The notes under the pieces are model-generated. The model was given only the letters and a program-made list of their open reading frames with translations. It was not told the DNA's origin and did no database searches. Of a stretch of DNA of 64,000 nt, positions 34,717-43,606 are shown piece by piece. The DNA is from Arthrobacter sp. efr-133-R2A-120. Its GTDB lineage: Bacteria > Actinomycetota > Actinomycetes > Actinomycetales > Micrococcaceae. Position numbers and translations under genes: made by a program. Each line of letters begins with the position of its first letter. Position 1 is the first letter of the stretch. The stretch is from contig NZ_JARVRF010000003.1 of the NCBI RefSeq assembly GCF_030209835.1, forward strand, positions 62,001 through 126,000, in the 5' to 3' direction.

Positions 34717-37700
34717 ATGTTCCGTCTGGCAAAACTTTCACTGGCGAACAGGGCACTGATCGCGCTGATCACCGTCTTCGCGGCGGTGTTCGGCGTGATC
34801 ACCATGTCGTCCCTCAAGCAGGAGCTCATTCCTTCGATCGAGTTCCCGCAGATCTCAGTGATCACGGCCATGCCGGGCGCGTCACCGGAAGTTGTCGACA
34901 AGCAACTCAGCCGCCCGCTCGAAACAGCGCTGAACAGTGTCGAGGGCCTGGAATCGACCACGTCGACGTCGCGGAATGGTGTTTCGCAGATCACCATGGT
35001 GTTTACGTACGCTTCGAACCTGGACCGCGCACGGAACCAGATCGATCGCGCCATCTCCAACGCCAAGCGCGTGCTGCCCGCCGACGTCGAGCCCCGGTCT
35101 TTTGCGGGCAGCATCAGCGACTTCCCGATCGTGTACCTGGCAGTGTCTTCGGACAAGCCCCTCAGTGAGCTGAATACAGACCTGCAGCGCTTGAGCGTGC
35201 CCCGACTCCAGAAACTGGATGGGGTCCGCAGCGCCGACGTGACAGGTGGAGCCACGCAGCACATCCTGATCCAGCCCAAAGCCCAGGCCATGGCCGCGAA
35301 CGGCGCCACAGTCCAGTCGCTCACGAGCGCCCTCAAGAACAACGGGACGCTGGTCCCGGCCGGAACCATCGATGATCAGGGCAAGACTCTCTCCCTGCAG
35401 ATCGGCAGCCCCGTGGACTCCCTCGACGTCATCAAGGGCCTGCCGCTTACCGGGGCGAAGGCCGGTACCACAATCGGCGGCGTTGCCGACGTGAGCATCC
35501 AGGACGACGCCGCAACCTCGATTACCCGGACCAACGGGAAGCCGACGCTCGCCCTGTCCATCACGAAAAAGCCCGACGGCGACACGGTCGCCATTTCGCA
35601 CGCCGTCAAGGATTCCATTCCGCAGATGGAAGCCGAACTCGGCTCCAATGCGCACTTTACGCCGGTGTTCGACCAAGCCCCGTACATCGAAAAATCCATC
35701 AAGGACCTCACCACGGAAGGCCTTCTTGGACTTGGCTTCGCGGTGGCGGTCATCCTTGTGTTCCTGATGTCCGTGCGCTCCACGCTCGTGACGGCCGTCT
35801 CCATTCCGTTGTCGCTCCTGATCACGTTCATTGGAATATCGGCGACCCACTACTCGCTCAACATCCTCACCCTCGGCGCGTTGACCATCGCGATCGGCCG
35901 CGTGGTGGACGACTCGATCGTGGTGATCGAGAACATCAAACGGCACCTCAGCTACGGCGAGCACAAGCTCGGGGCCATCCTCAATTCCATCCGCGAAGTT
36001 GCCGGCGCCATCACAGCGTCCACCCTCACCACGGTTGCCGTCTTCCTGCCGATCGCCTTTGTGGGCAACCTGGCGGGCGAATTGTTCCGGCCCTTCGCCC
36101 TGACGGTGACCATCGCACTGTTGTCCTCGTTGCTCGTCTCCCTCACCATCGTTCCGGTCCTGGCTTACTGGTTCCTCAAGTCGCCGTCGCCGGCCGCGGA
36201 CGCGGAGGACGTGCGTGCCGCGGAAGACACCCGAACCAAGGCACACGAGGCCGAGCAGCGCAGCCGCCTGCAGCGCGGGTATTTGCCCATCCTGCTCAAA
36301 ACCCAGAAGCACCCGGTCATGACGATCGTCGCCGCCGTCCTGGTGTTGGGCGGAACCGCTGCCATGTCCCCGCTGCTCGCCACGGACTTGCTCGGTGACT
36401 CCGGCCAGAACAGCATGACCGTGCGCCAGCCTGGCGCAGACCGGCGAAGCCGCGGCGCAAGTGGAATCGGTCCTCCGCGGGATCGACGGCATCAAGGACG
36501 TCCAGGTCACTTCGGGCAACGCCCAAACGGGTTTCGCCGCGCTCACCTCAAGTGGCGCTTCCAACTCGACGTTCACCGTGGTGACGGACGACAAGGCTGA
36601 CCAGCAGAAACTGCAGGACACGGTCCGGTCCCGGCTCGCGGGCGCCGCGGCTGCCGGGAAGGTCACTGTTGGCGCGCAGCAAGGTGGTCTGGGCACCTCT
36701 TCCAGTGTGGACATCACCATCAACGCCGCCAACTCGGCGGATCTCAAGACCGCGAGCGACGCCGTGGCGAAAGCCATGGACGGCGTGCCCGGGAGCGCCG
36801 AGGTAGCCACCAACCTGGATGCCAGCCAGTCCGTGGTCCAGGTGAAGGTCGATCGCGCCAAGGCCGTCGCCGCCGGGCTGAACGAGGAGCAAGTTGCCGG
36901 CGTCCTGGCGTCCACGGTCAGCCCCATCCCCGCAGGCACTGTCCGCATCGACACCACGGACTTCCCGGTGCAGATCGGCGAAGGCACGCACTTCACCAGC
37001 ATCGCCGACGTCAGGGGCATCAATCTCCCGACGCCGGCCGGGCCCGTCCCGCTGTCGAGCATCGCGTCGGTGGAGCAAGTGGACACTCCGGTATCCATCA
37101 CCAGCAGCAACGGCCAGCGGAGCGCGAAGGTGACCGTCACGCCGTCGGGCTCCAACCTTGGTGCCGTCAGCACGGCAGTCAGTGAACGGCTCGCCTCCGT
37201 GCAGCTGCCGGCAGGCGTTACCGCTACGATCGGCGGCGCCACGTCGCAGCAGGCGGACTCGTTCCGGCAGCTCGGCCTCGCGCTCCTGGCAGCCGTCGCC
37301 ATTGTCTACGTCATCATGGTGGCCGCGTTCAAGTCCCTCATCCAGCCCCTCATCCTCTTGGTGTCCGTGCCTTTTGCGGCAACGGGCGCCATCGCTTTGC
37401 TCCTGGTCACGGGTGTTCCGCTCGGACTGCCTTCCCTGATCGGCATGCTGATGTTGGTGGGAATCGTCGTGACCAATGCGATCGTCCTGATCGACCTCAT
37501 CAACCAGTACCGCAAACCACACGATGGCCGCCCGGGAATGAGCGTGGCGGATGCCATCACCCACGGCGCCAGGCAGCGGCTGCGCCCGATCCTCATGACG
37601 GCGCTTGCTACCGTATTCGCGCTGACGCCCATGGCTTTGGGCCTCACGGGCGGCGGCGGGTTCATTTCCCGCCCGCTCGCGATCGTTGTCATCGGTGGCC

Positions 37701-37921
37701 TTGTTTCGTCCACGGCTTTGACGCTTGTCCTGGTGCCCGTCCTCTACAAGCTGGTCGAGGGCCGTCGGGAGAAGAAGTCGCTGCTCAGGGCACTCACGCA
37801 ACGCCCCGACGTCGTGAAGGACGGCATCGCCGGCCATGGCGCGGGCGACCACTTGGACTGGACCACCGGAATGATTCCCAAAGTCTCGGGCCGCCGATCC
37901 ACTTCCAGCCCCGCCGAGTAG
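34717..37921 (+). pseudogene. RND efflux transporter (AcrB/MMPL-like), frameshifted at about 36427
   Basis: Two overlapping reading frames together make one RND permease of about 1,067 codons. The first (34717 to about 36427) has TM1 (ALIALITVFAAVFGVITM), the porter region and TM2-6 with the charged TM4 motif AIGRVVDDSIVVIENIKRHL. The second continues from SLAQTGEAAAQVESVLRGID through the second porter repeat and TM8-12 (GIVVTNAIVLIDLINQYR). The frame changes at GTGCGCCAGCCTGGCG (36421-36436), where the first frame reads on about 170 bases as nonsense. No slippery heptamer is seen. It is a disrupted gene or a sequencing error. Confidence 0.85.
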
Positions 37922-37969
37922 GGCGACACACCGGGAACAAAATGATGCCGTACCCTGTTGCAGGCAGTG

Positions 37970-37989
37970 ATACATGCAAATGCATCTAT
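37970..37989. promoter_or_regulatory. Candidate MarR operator upstream of the flavin monooxygenase gene
   Basis: ATACATGCAAATGCATCTAT is symmetric except for the C bases flanking the core: ATGCA-AA-TGCAT forms the perfect centre and ATA/TAT the outer arms. It lies about 60 bp before the monooxygenase start and fits the MarR regulator encoded as the operon's second gene. Confidence 0.6.
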
Positions 37990-38047
37990 TTTAGGATAGA
38001 CTGTTGGCAGAGCCCGGACACCAATCGGGCAGGCAGAAAGGTACATC

Positions 38048-39181
38048 ATGGAGATCGGCGTATTCAGCGTCAGCGACATCACCACTGACCCCACCACGGG
38101 CCACACCCCCACGGAGAACGAGCGCATCAAGGCCGCCGTGGCCATCGCCAAGAAGGTCGAAGAGATCGGCATGGACGTCTATGCGATCGGCGAGCACCAC
38201 AACCGCCCCTTCTTCTCATCGTCCCCCACCACCACACTGGCGTACATCGCAGCGCAGACTGAACGCATCACGCTGTCGACGTCCACCACGCTGATCACCA
38301 CGAACGATCCTGTCAAGATCGCCGAAGACTTCGCGATGCTCCAGCACCTGGCGGATGGTCGAGTGGACCTCATCATGGGCCGCGGCAACACCGCCCCCGT
38401 CTACCCCTGGTTCGGCAAGAACATCCAGGACGGGATCGAGCTCGCTATCGAGAACTATTCCCTGCTGCGCAAGCTCTGGGATGAGGACACCGTCAATTGG
38501 AGCGGCAAGTACCGCACCCCGCTGCAGAACTTCACCTCCACGCCCCGCCCGCTCGACGGCGTCGCGCCCTTCGTCTGGCACGGCTCCATCCGCAGCCCGC
38601 AGATCGCGGAACTTGCCGCCTACTACGGCGACGGCTTCTTCGCCAACAACATCTTCTGGCCCAAGGAGCACTACCAGCAGCTGATCGGCCTGTACCGCGA
38701 ACGGTATGAGCACTACGGCCACGGCAACGCTGACCAGGCCATCGTGGGCCTCGGCGGGCAGTTCTTCATGCGCAAGAACTCCCAGGACGCCGTGAAGGAG
38801 TTCCGCCCCTACTTCGACAATGCACCGGTGTACGGCCACGGTCCCTCGCTCGAGGACTTCACGTCCCAGACGCCGCTGACCGTCGGCAGTCCACAGGAAG
38901 TCATCGAAAAGACCCTGACTTTCCGCGAGTACTTCGGCGACTACCAGCGCCAACTGTTCCTGGTGGACCACGCCGGCCTGCCGCTCAAGACCGTCCTGGA
39001 GCAACTGGATCTCTTCGGCGAAGAAGTCCTGCCGGTCCTGCGCAAGGAATTCGAGGACCGCAAGCCGGCCCACGTCCCTGACGCGCCCACCCATGCATCC
39101 CGGTTGGCAGCCTCCGTGATCGCCTCGGCCAAGGACGACGCAGCCGATGCTGTCAGTGGCGGCGTAGGGCGGACCCCGTGA
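38048..39181 (+). CDS. LLM class flavin-dependent oxidoreductase (CE1758-like)
   Basis: 377 residues with the luciferase-like TIM-barrel fold. The N-terminal MEIGVFSVSDIT and the blocks VYAIGEHHNRPFFSSSP and LMGRGNTAPVYPWFG (preceded by VDLI) match the CE1758 subfamily of FMN-dependent monooxygenases. It probably uses reduced FMN supplied by a separate reductase; the substrate is unknown. AGAAAGG precedes the ATG. It is translationally coupled to the following MarR gene by a GTGA overlap. A palindromic operator lies upstream. Confidence 0.88.
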   Translation: MEIGVFSVSDITTDPTTGHTPTENERIKAAVAIAKKVEEIGMDVYAIGEHHNRPFFSSSPTTTLAYIAAQTERITLSTSTTLITTNDPVKIAEDFAMLQHLADGRVDLIMGRGNTAPVYPWFGKNIQDGIELAIENYSLLRKLWDEDTVNWSGKYRTPLQNFTSTPRPLDGVAPFVWHGSIRSPQIAELAAYYGDGFFANNIFWPKEHYQQLIGLYRERYEHYGHGNADQAIVGLGGQFFMRKNSQDAVKEFRPYFDNAPVYGHGPSLEDFTSQTPLTVGSPQEVIEKTLTFREYFGDYQRQLFLVDHAGLPLKTVLEQLDLFGEEVLPVLRKEFEDRKPAHVPDAPTHASRLAASVIASAKDDAADAVSGGVGRTP

Positions 39182-39642
39182 CCACCACGGCGCCCACCTC
39201 GTCCGCCGTGCGCCTCGCCGCCGAAACCTGGGAGTCCTTGTTCCGCTCCCAGGTGGCGGTGATGCGCCGGCTCCAGGCCGGGCCGGCCTTCAAGAAGTTG
39301 CCCATCAAGGAGTATGACGTCCTGTTCACTCTGTCCCGCTGCCCCACGGGCAAGCTGCGGCTGAACGAGATCAACGATCACGTCCTGCTCAGCCAATCCA
39401 GCCTGAGCCGGCTGGTTGACAGGCTGGAGAAGCGTGGGCTCGTGGAGCGCAGCATCGCTCCCGACGACGGCCGCGGGATCCTGCTGGGGCTCACCTCGGC
39501 CGGGCAGGAACTACAGAAGGAGATCGGCCGCGAGCACGTCCGCGACATCGCCGAACTTGTGGCGCCGGCCCTGACGGCCGACGAACAACGTGAGCTTCTG
39601 CGCCTGACGGATAAGCTGCAAGCGTTCGTCGCAAGCAAATAG
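39178..39642 (+). CDS. MarR-family transcriptional regulator
   Basis: 154 residues. The winged-helix region contains LRLNEINDHVLLSQSSLSRL as recognition helix and ERSIAPDDGRGILLGLTSAG as wing. The GTG start at 39178 overlaps the stop of the monooxygenase gene (GTGA), so the two are cotranscribed and coupled. It probably represses its own operon through the palindrome at 37970-37989 and is released by a small aromatic or redox ligand; this is inference from the layout. Confidence 0.9.
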   Translation: MTTTAPTSSAVRLAAETWESLFRSQVAVMRRLQAGPAFKKLPIKEYDVLFTLSRCPTGKLRLNEINDHVLLSQSSLSRLVDRLEKRGLVERSIAPDDGRGILLGLTSAGQELQKEIGREHVRDIAELVAPALTADEQRELLRLTDKLQAFVASK

Positions 39643-39653
39643 CCGCGCGAGAA

Positions 39654-40460
39654 CTAGCGGAGGACGACGAGCTTTGCCGGATCCTCATCCGGCAGCTCGT
39701 CGGCCACCACAGCGGTGACCTTCAAGCTCTTCAACGACAGGCTGCCGCCCACCGTGGACAGGAACGCGGTGTCCGAGGAATCGCGTCCGGCGGTGATGCG
39801 CAGCATGGATTCGCGCGGGGCCAGGCCTGTGGGATCGATCACGTACCAGGTTCCGTCGATGTGGGCCTCAGCCACGGCGTGGAAGTCCATGGGGCTCAAC
39901 CCGGGCGCATAGACCGCCGCGAGCCGGGCGGGGATGTCTTTGGAGCGCAGGAGGGCAATGGCAAGGTGGGCGAAATCCCGGCAAACACCTTTGCGGTGCA
40001 GGAGCGTTTCCACCGCTCCATCCGTTCCCCGCGAGGAACCGCTGATGTACCGGAGTTCATCGTGGACCCAGTTCCGGACTGCCTGCAATAGCTCCTCGCC
40101 GTGCAGACCGCCGAACTCGGCATACGACGTCGGAAGGAGTCGATCGGACTCGGCATAGCGGCTGGGGCGCACATAGCGGATGAGCTCCATCCGGGAGGAC
40201 TCATCCGGGACACCAAAACCTTCCACCGAGGCACGGTAGTCAACCGTTACTTCGCTCGGTTCGGCGAACTCCATGTAGTGGAAACGCCCACCGTGATGGT
40301 CCGTCAGCTCGGTGAGCGGAACAGCTTCGCCTTCCACCGTGACTGACAGCTCTTCGGTCAACGAGTCGTAGCCTGGATTGCTGGCCACGGCGATCGCCAT
40401 TGCCACCTTGGTGTTGGCGACGGTCTTGAAAACGAGCTGGGCAGCCACGTTGCGTTCCAT
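39654..40460 (-). CDS. Transglutaminase-like cysteine protease family protein
   Basis: 268 residues, cytoplasmic by lack of signal peptide. The transglutaminase core is visible: catalytic cysteine in RKGVCRDFAHLAIALLRS, histidine in PMDFHAVAEAHID, and aspartate in WYVIDPTGLAPR. The N-terminal beta domain (ERNVAAQLVFKTVANTKVAM) is typical of bacterial members that are peptidases or amidases. The gene converges on the MarR gene with an 11-bp gap. Substrate unknown. Confidence 0.88.
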   Translation of the reverse strand: MERNVAAQLVFKTVANTKVAMAIAVASNPGYDSLTEELSVTVEGEAVPLTELTDHHGGRFHYMEFAEPSEVTVDYRASVEGFGVPDESSRMELIRYVRPSRYAESDRLLPTSYAEFGGLHGEELLQAVRNWVHDELRYISGSSRGTDGAVETLLHRKGVCRDFAHLAIALLRSKDIPARLAAVYAPGLSPMDFHAVAEAHIDGTWYVIDPTGLAPRESMLRITAGRDSSDTAFLSTVGGSLSLKSLKVTAVVADELPDEDPAKLVVLR

Positions 40461-40527
40461 GGATCTCCGGAGTGTTGCGGCTGGACAACCCCCCGATGTC
40501 GCCGATCTGTTGGTGTCAATCGTCGTT

Positions 40528-41337
40528 CTACAGATTGACCTTCAGAGACAATAGCATCCGCTGGACGTTGGCGAATTCCGAACTCTGGTCAACGTACTTG
40601 GCGGCCTGGTCCAAGGTGTCAAAGGACTTCGCGGGAGCAACTACTTCGTCAGTGGCGAAAGCATGCACCGCGGGCATGTCCCCGAAGTAGTAGTTGCCCT
40701 TTCCTGCCGGCCCCACCACAAGGTTCCGGAGCTGGCAGGCCTGGCCATCAGTTCCGGCCACCAAGTTGGTGATGCCGTACGAACCGAAGAATTTGTAGCC
40801 CTGGATGACCCGGAACACCACGTGCGGAGGGATCGTGGAATCGCCGTCGGCATGGGGAAGGTCAATGGGCACGCTGCTGACCACCACGTAGGGACGCTTG
40901 GCGGCCGGATTGCAGTCGGCCGGACTCGCCGAGGCCAGTCCGGTGTGAAGGGTCGCGAGGTACCCTCCCTTGGCGTCTTTGACCTCGATCTTCAGGGCGC
41001 CGGGCATGGAACCGGCGTCGGGCGTGACCGATTGCGCAATCCAGTCACTCGGAAGATCGAAGCTGACCTTCTTGGACGCATCCGAGTACGTCTTCCACGC
41101 CGAGGCCGTGGCCCCCGCCGTCGCTGTAGTTCCTGCGGAGGGGCTCCCCGTGGAGCCGCCCGACGGCGGGGCCGCACTGGAGCCCGACGGCGTCGCGCTC
41201 CCGGGTGCCGCGCTGTTGGACCCGGCCGTCCAGACCGGTCCGCCCTTGCCCTCGGAACTACAGCCAGCCGCGGCGACCACGATGAGTGCACCCAGGACGG
41301 CGACTGAAAACTTCGACGGGATCCGCTTTGCTCTCAT
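40528..41337 (-). CDS. Putative secreted lipoprotein
   Basis: 269 residues. The lipobox VVAAAGCSS follows a signal peptide, then a Gly/Ser/Ala/Thr-rich linker of about 60 residues and a folded domain with VSFDLPSDWIAQSVTPDAG and a C-terminal helix near DTLDQAAKYVDQSSEF. The domain resembles small actinobacterial lipoprotein domains of unknown function. The ATG at 41337 is used; a GTG six bases upstream is possible. It is divergent from the DUF1684 gene. No enzymatic motif is visible. Confidence 0.75.
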   Translation of the reverse strand: MRAKRIPSKFSVAVLGALIVVAAAGCSSEGKGGPVWTAGSNSAAPGSATPSGSSAAPPSGGSTGSPSAGTTATAGATASAWKTYSDASKKVSFDLPSDWIAQSVTPDAGSMPGALKIEVKDAKGGYLATLHTGLASASPADCNPAAKRPYVVVSSVPIDLPHADGDSTIPPHVVFRVIQGYKFFGSYGITNLVAGTDGQACQLRNLVVGPAGKGNYYFGDMPAVHAFATDEVVAPAKSFDTLDQAAKYVDQSSEFANVQRMLLSLKVNL

Positions 41338-41461
41338 GCGCACCAGCCTAACGGCGCGGAGCCGCCGCCTGCCCGTCCGGATCGGCGTTTCGCACCTGAA
41401 AACCCCGCCGGTGCACTCCGGGCCGCCGCTTCAGCCCGCATCGTAGGACTAGGCTGGACGC

Positions 41462-42130
41462 ATGGCTCCCGATCAGCTTGATGAGGACGAAAACAATGTG
41501 GAGGGCATCTCCGCCGTGGACATCGCGGACTGGCGCTTGCGCACGTTTGCCTTGTACGACGACGTCCGCAAGATCGCGGTGGACGATCCCTTCCAAGCCC
41601 ACGTTTACTGGCGCCAGGAACGGGACCGCATGTTCGGAACCCACCCGGCATCGGCACTGACTCCCGCCAGCAAGAGGTCCTTCTCGGGCTTGCGCACCGC
41701 GGACTACGATCCCCGGTTCCGCCGCTATGCTGCCCTCTCTCCGGAAGGAGCGGGCCAGGAGATGAACGTGCACACCGGAACTGACGGCGTGGTGCCGTTT
41801 GTCCGGCTCGGTACCTTCGACCTCGACGAGCTTGGCTCTCTGGCTGTGTGGCGCCTCCGCAGCTACGGCGGCGGCATCTTCGTGCCTTTCCGCGACGCCA
41901 CAGCCGGCAAACCAGGAGGAAGCTACGGCGCCGGCCGGTACTTGCTTGACACCATCAAAGGCGCTTTCCACGGCCTTCGCGGATCCGGGCAACAGGAATT
42001 CGTGCTCGACTTCAACTTCGCCTACAACCCGTCCTGCGCCTACAACGAGGCCTGGGCGTGCCCCTTGGCCGGGCCGGCAAATCGTTTGGCCGCGGATATC
42101 CCGGTGGGGGAGCTCTACCTGCCCGTCTAA
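41462..42130 (+). CDS. DUF1684 domain protein
   Basis: 222 residues. The family is recognised by VPFVRLGTFDLDE, VPFRDATAG, GGSYGAGRYLLDTIKG and the diagnostic LDFNFAYNPSCAYNEAWACP near the C-terminus. Its function is not established. No signal peptide is seen. It is the first gene of a same-strand cluster with an FAH-family enzyme (39 bp gap) and a GtrA protein (12 bp gap). Confidence 0.85.
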   Translation: MAPDQLDEDENNVEGISAVDIADWRLRTFALYDDVRKIAVDDPFQAHVYWRQERDRMFGTHPASALTPASKRSFSGLRTADYDPRFRRYAALSPEGAGQEMNVHTGTDGVVPFVRLGTFDLDELGSLAVWRLRSYGGGIFVPFRDATAGKPGGSYGAGRYLLDTIKGAFHGLRGSGQQEFVLDFNFAYNPSCAYNEAWACPLAGPANRLAADIPVGELYLPV

Positions 42131-42169
42131 ACCTCCGTCCAAACAGGCGCGAGGACATAGGATGTCTTC

Positions 42170-43024
42170 ATGACTTCCTCACGTGCACGCCGGATCGCCC
42201 GCGTCCGCCCGCTCTCCCCCACCTCGCCGGACGAACACTTCTTCGTCGCGAATTACGCCGTCGACTTCGCTTCCGCGGAAGGCCGGAGCTGGACTGTGGT
42301 GGACAGCCCGTTCCCAGGCTCGCCGGCAAATGGCAGCAGCGCAGGGCGGCCGGGTTGGGTTACAGGCTCTCAGGTCTCCGAGGATGCGTTCATGTTCCTT
42401 GCGCCGTCCGTTCCCGCCAACGTCTTCGGCATGGCGCACAACACGGGCCAGCCGGGCCGGGACTTGCCTGCGCAGGCGTTCCACAAGGCCGCCACGAGCG
42501 TCATTGGACCAGGCGACGCCATCGAGCTCGCCTCGGACGTCGGCTACGTGGACCCCGAAGCGGAACTGACCGTCGTCGTCGGGCGCAAAGTCCGCGGGCT
42601 CACACTCGACAACGCGCGCGACGCCATCCTCGGTTTCACGATCGGCAACGATGTCTCAGCGCGCGACCTGCAGAAGACCGACGAACTGTGGATCAGCGCG
42701 AAAAGCCAGGACACGTTTACTCCTGCGGGACCGTGGATCGTCACGGACCTCAATGACGATGATCTTTCGATCGGCATAGTGCACAACGGCCGGGAATTGG
42801 GCACGGCCAGCACCGCGGACCTCGGGTGGAAGGTAGACGAGATCCTTGTCTACCTCAGCTCCTTCATGACCTTGCACCCGGGCGACCTGGTCCTCACCGG
42901 CTTCCCGGCCGAGTGCACCAGGATCGAGCCCGGAGATACCGTGACCTGCCGCATTGACGGCATCGGAGAGCTCAGCAACCCCGTCATAGCAGCAACTTGG
43001 GAGAAAATTCCCAGCTTGATATGA
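42170..43024 (+). CDS. Fumarylacetoacetate hydrolase family protein
   Basis: 284 residues with the FAH fold. The metal-binding residues lie in VDPEAELTVVVGR and IGNDVSARDLQ, and HPGDLVLTGFPAECTRIEPG is the C-terminal conserved block. A longer N-terminal domain distinguishes it from the 258-residue paralogue at 6989. Likely a hydrolase or isomerase of 2,4-dioxo acids; the exact substrate is unknown. It lies between the DUF1684 and GtrA genes with short gaps. Confidence 0.88.
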   Translation: MTSSRARRIARVRPLSPTSPDEHFFVANYAVDFASAEGRSWTVVDSPFPGSPANGSSAGRPGWVTGSQVSEDAFMFLAPSVPANVFGMAHNTGQPGRDLPAQAFHKAATSVIGPGDAIELASDVGYVDPEAELTVVVGRKVRGLTLDNARDAILGFTIGNDVSARDLQKTDELWISAKSQDTFTPAGPWIVTDLNDDDLSIGIVHNGRELGTASTADLGWKVDEILVYLSSFMTLHPGDLVLTGFPAECTRIEPGDTVTCRIDGIGELSNPVIAATWEKIPSLI

Positions 43025-43036
43025 CAGGCTTGAGCC

Positions 43037-43528
43037 ATGGAGCCTCCTGCCGTGCCGGCAATTGAGACGCGGCAGACGTCCCTTCCCAGGCCAAATACAA
43101 GTAAGCGCCGCAAAGGCGTGCTGCGCTATCCGGTGGTCAGGCAACTCATCCGTTTCACCGGCGTCGGGATCATCTGTACCGTCACCTCGCTGGCACTGTA
43201 CGCGCTGTTCCGCCCGTGGATGGGACCCCAACCCGCGAACGCCGCGGCACTGATTATCACCTCGCTCATGAACACGGCCCTGAACCGGCGGCTGACCTTC
43301 AAGATCACAGGCAACCGGAAGAGAACGCAGGATCATCTGAACGGGCTGATCGTGATCGCCGTGGCGCTGATCATCACGGGCGGTAGCCTGGGCGTGCTCC
43401 ATGCGTTGCGCCCCGAAGCCACCCTCGCCGAGGACCTTTGGACAACCACGCTGTCCGGGTTCGTCGCGACGGCCGTGCGGTTCACGATGCTGCGGCACTG
43501 GATTTTCCGCAGGGCCCGCCACGTCTGA
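43037..43528 (+). CDS. GtrA-family membrane protein
   Basis: 163 residues with a basic N-terminus and four predicted helices: RFTGVGIICTVTSLALYALF, ANAAALIITSLMNTALN, LIVIAVALIITGGSLGVLH and a last one in TTTLSGFVATAVRFTML. The central NRRLTFKI matches the GtrA motif. Family members carry polyprenyl-linked sugars across the membrane for cell wall or teichoic acid glycosylation. No glycosyltransferase is adjacent, so the partner is unknown. Confidence 0.9.
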   Translation: MEPPAVPAIETRQTSLPRPNTSKRRKGVLRYPVVRQLIRFTGVGIICTVTSLALYALFRPWMGPQPANAAALIITSLMNTALNRRLTFKITGNRKRTQDHLNGLIVIAVALIITGGSLGVLHALRPEATLAEDLWTTTLSGFVATAVRFTMLRHWIFRRARHV

Positions 43529-43538
43529 CTCCCAACTG

Positions 43539-43588
43539 ACTCGCATTTGTTGTCGTTTTGAGGGCTCAGAACGACAACAAATGCGAGT
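43539..43588. repeat. Intergenic hairpin repeat family B, copy 1
   Basis: ACTCGCATTTGTTGTCGTT (43539-43557) pairs perfectly with AACGACAACAAATGCGAGT (43570-43588), a 19-bp stem with a 12-base loop, followed by TACTTGGGG. A near-copy lies at 51674-51715. It sits between the convergent GtrA and cysteine desulfurase genes and could also end transcription. Confidence 0.85.
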
Positions 43589-43606
43589 TACTTGGGGTGG
43601 GGACAG

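Noticed and set aside
36420..36470. Programmed ribosomal frameshift in the RND gene
   Set aside because: No slippery heptamer, no downstream pseudoknot evident, and RND permeases are not known to use one.
34882..37302. 806-codon open frame antisense to the RND transporter
   Set aside because: It lies wholly opposite a gene with clear transporter motifs, has Gly/Arg/His-rich non-family composition and arises from the high-GC codon bias of the sense strand.
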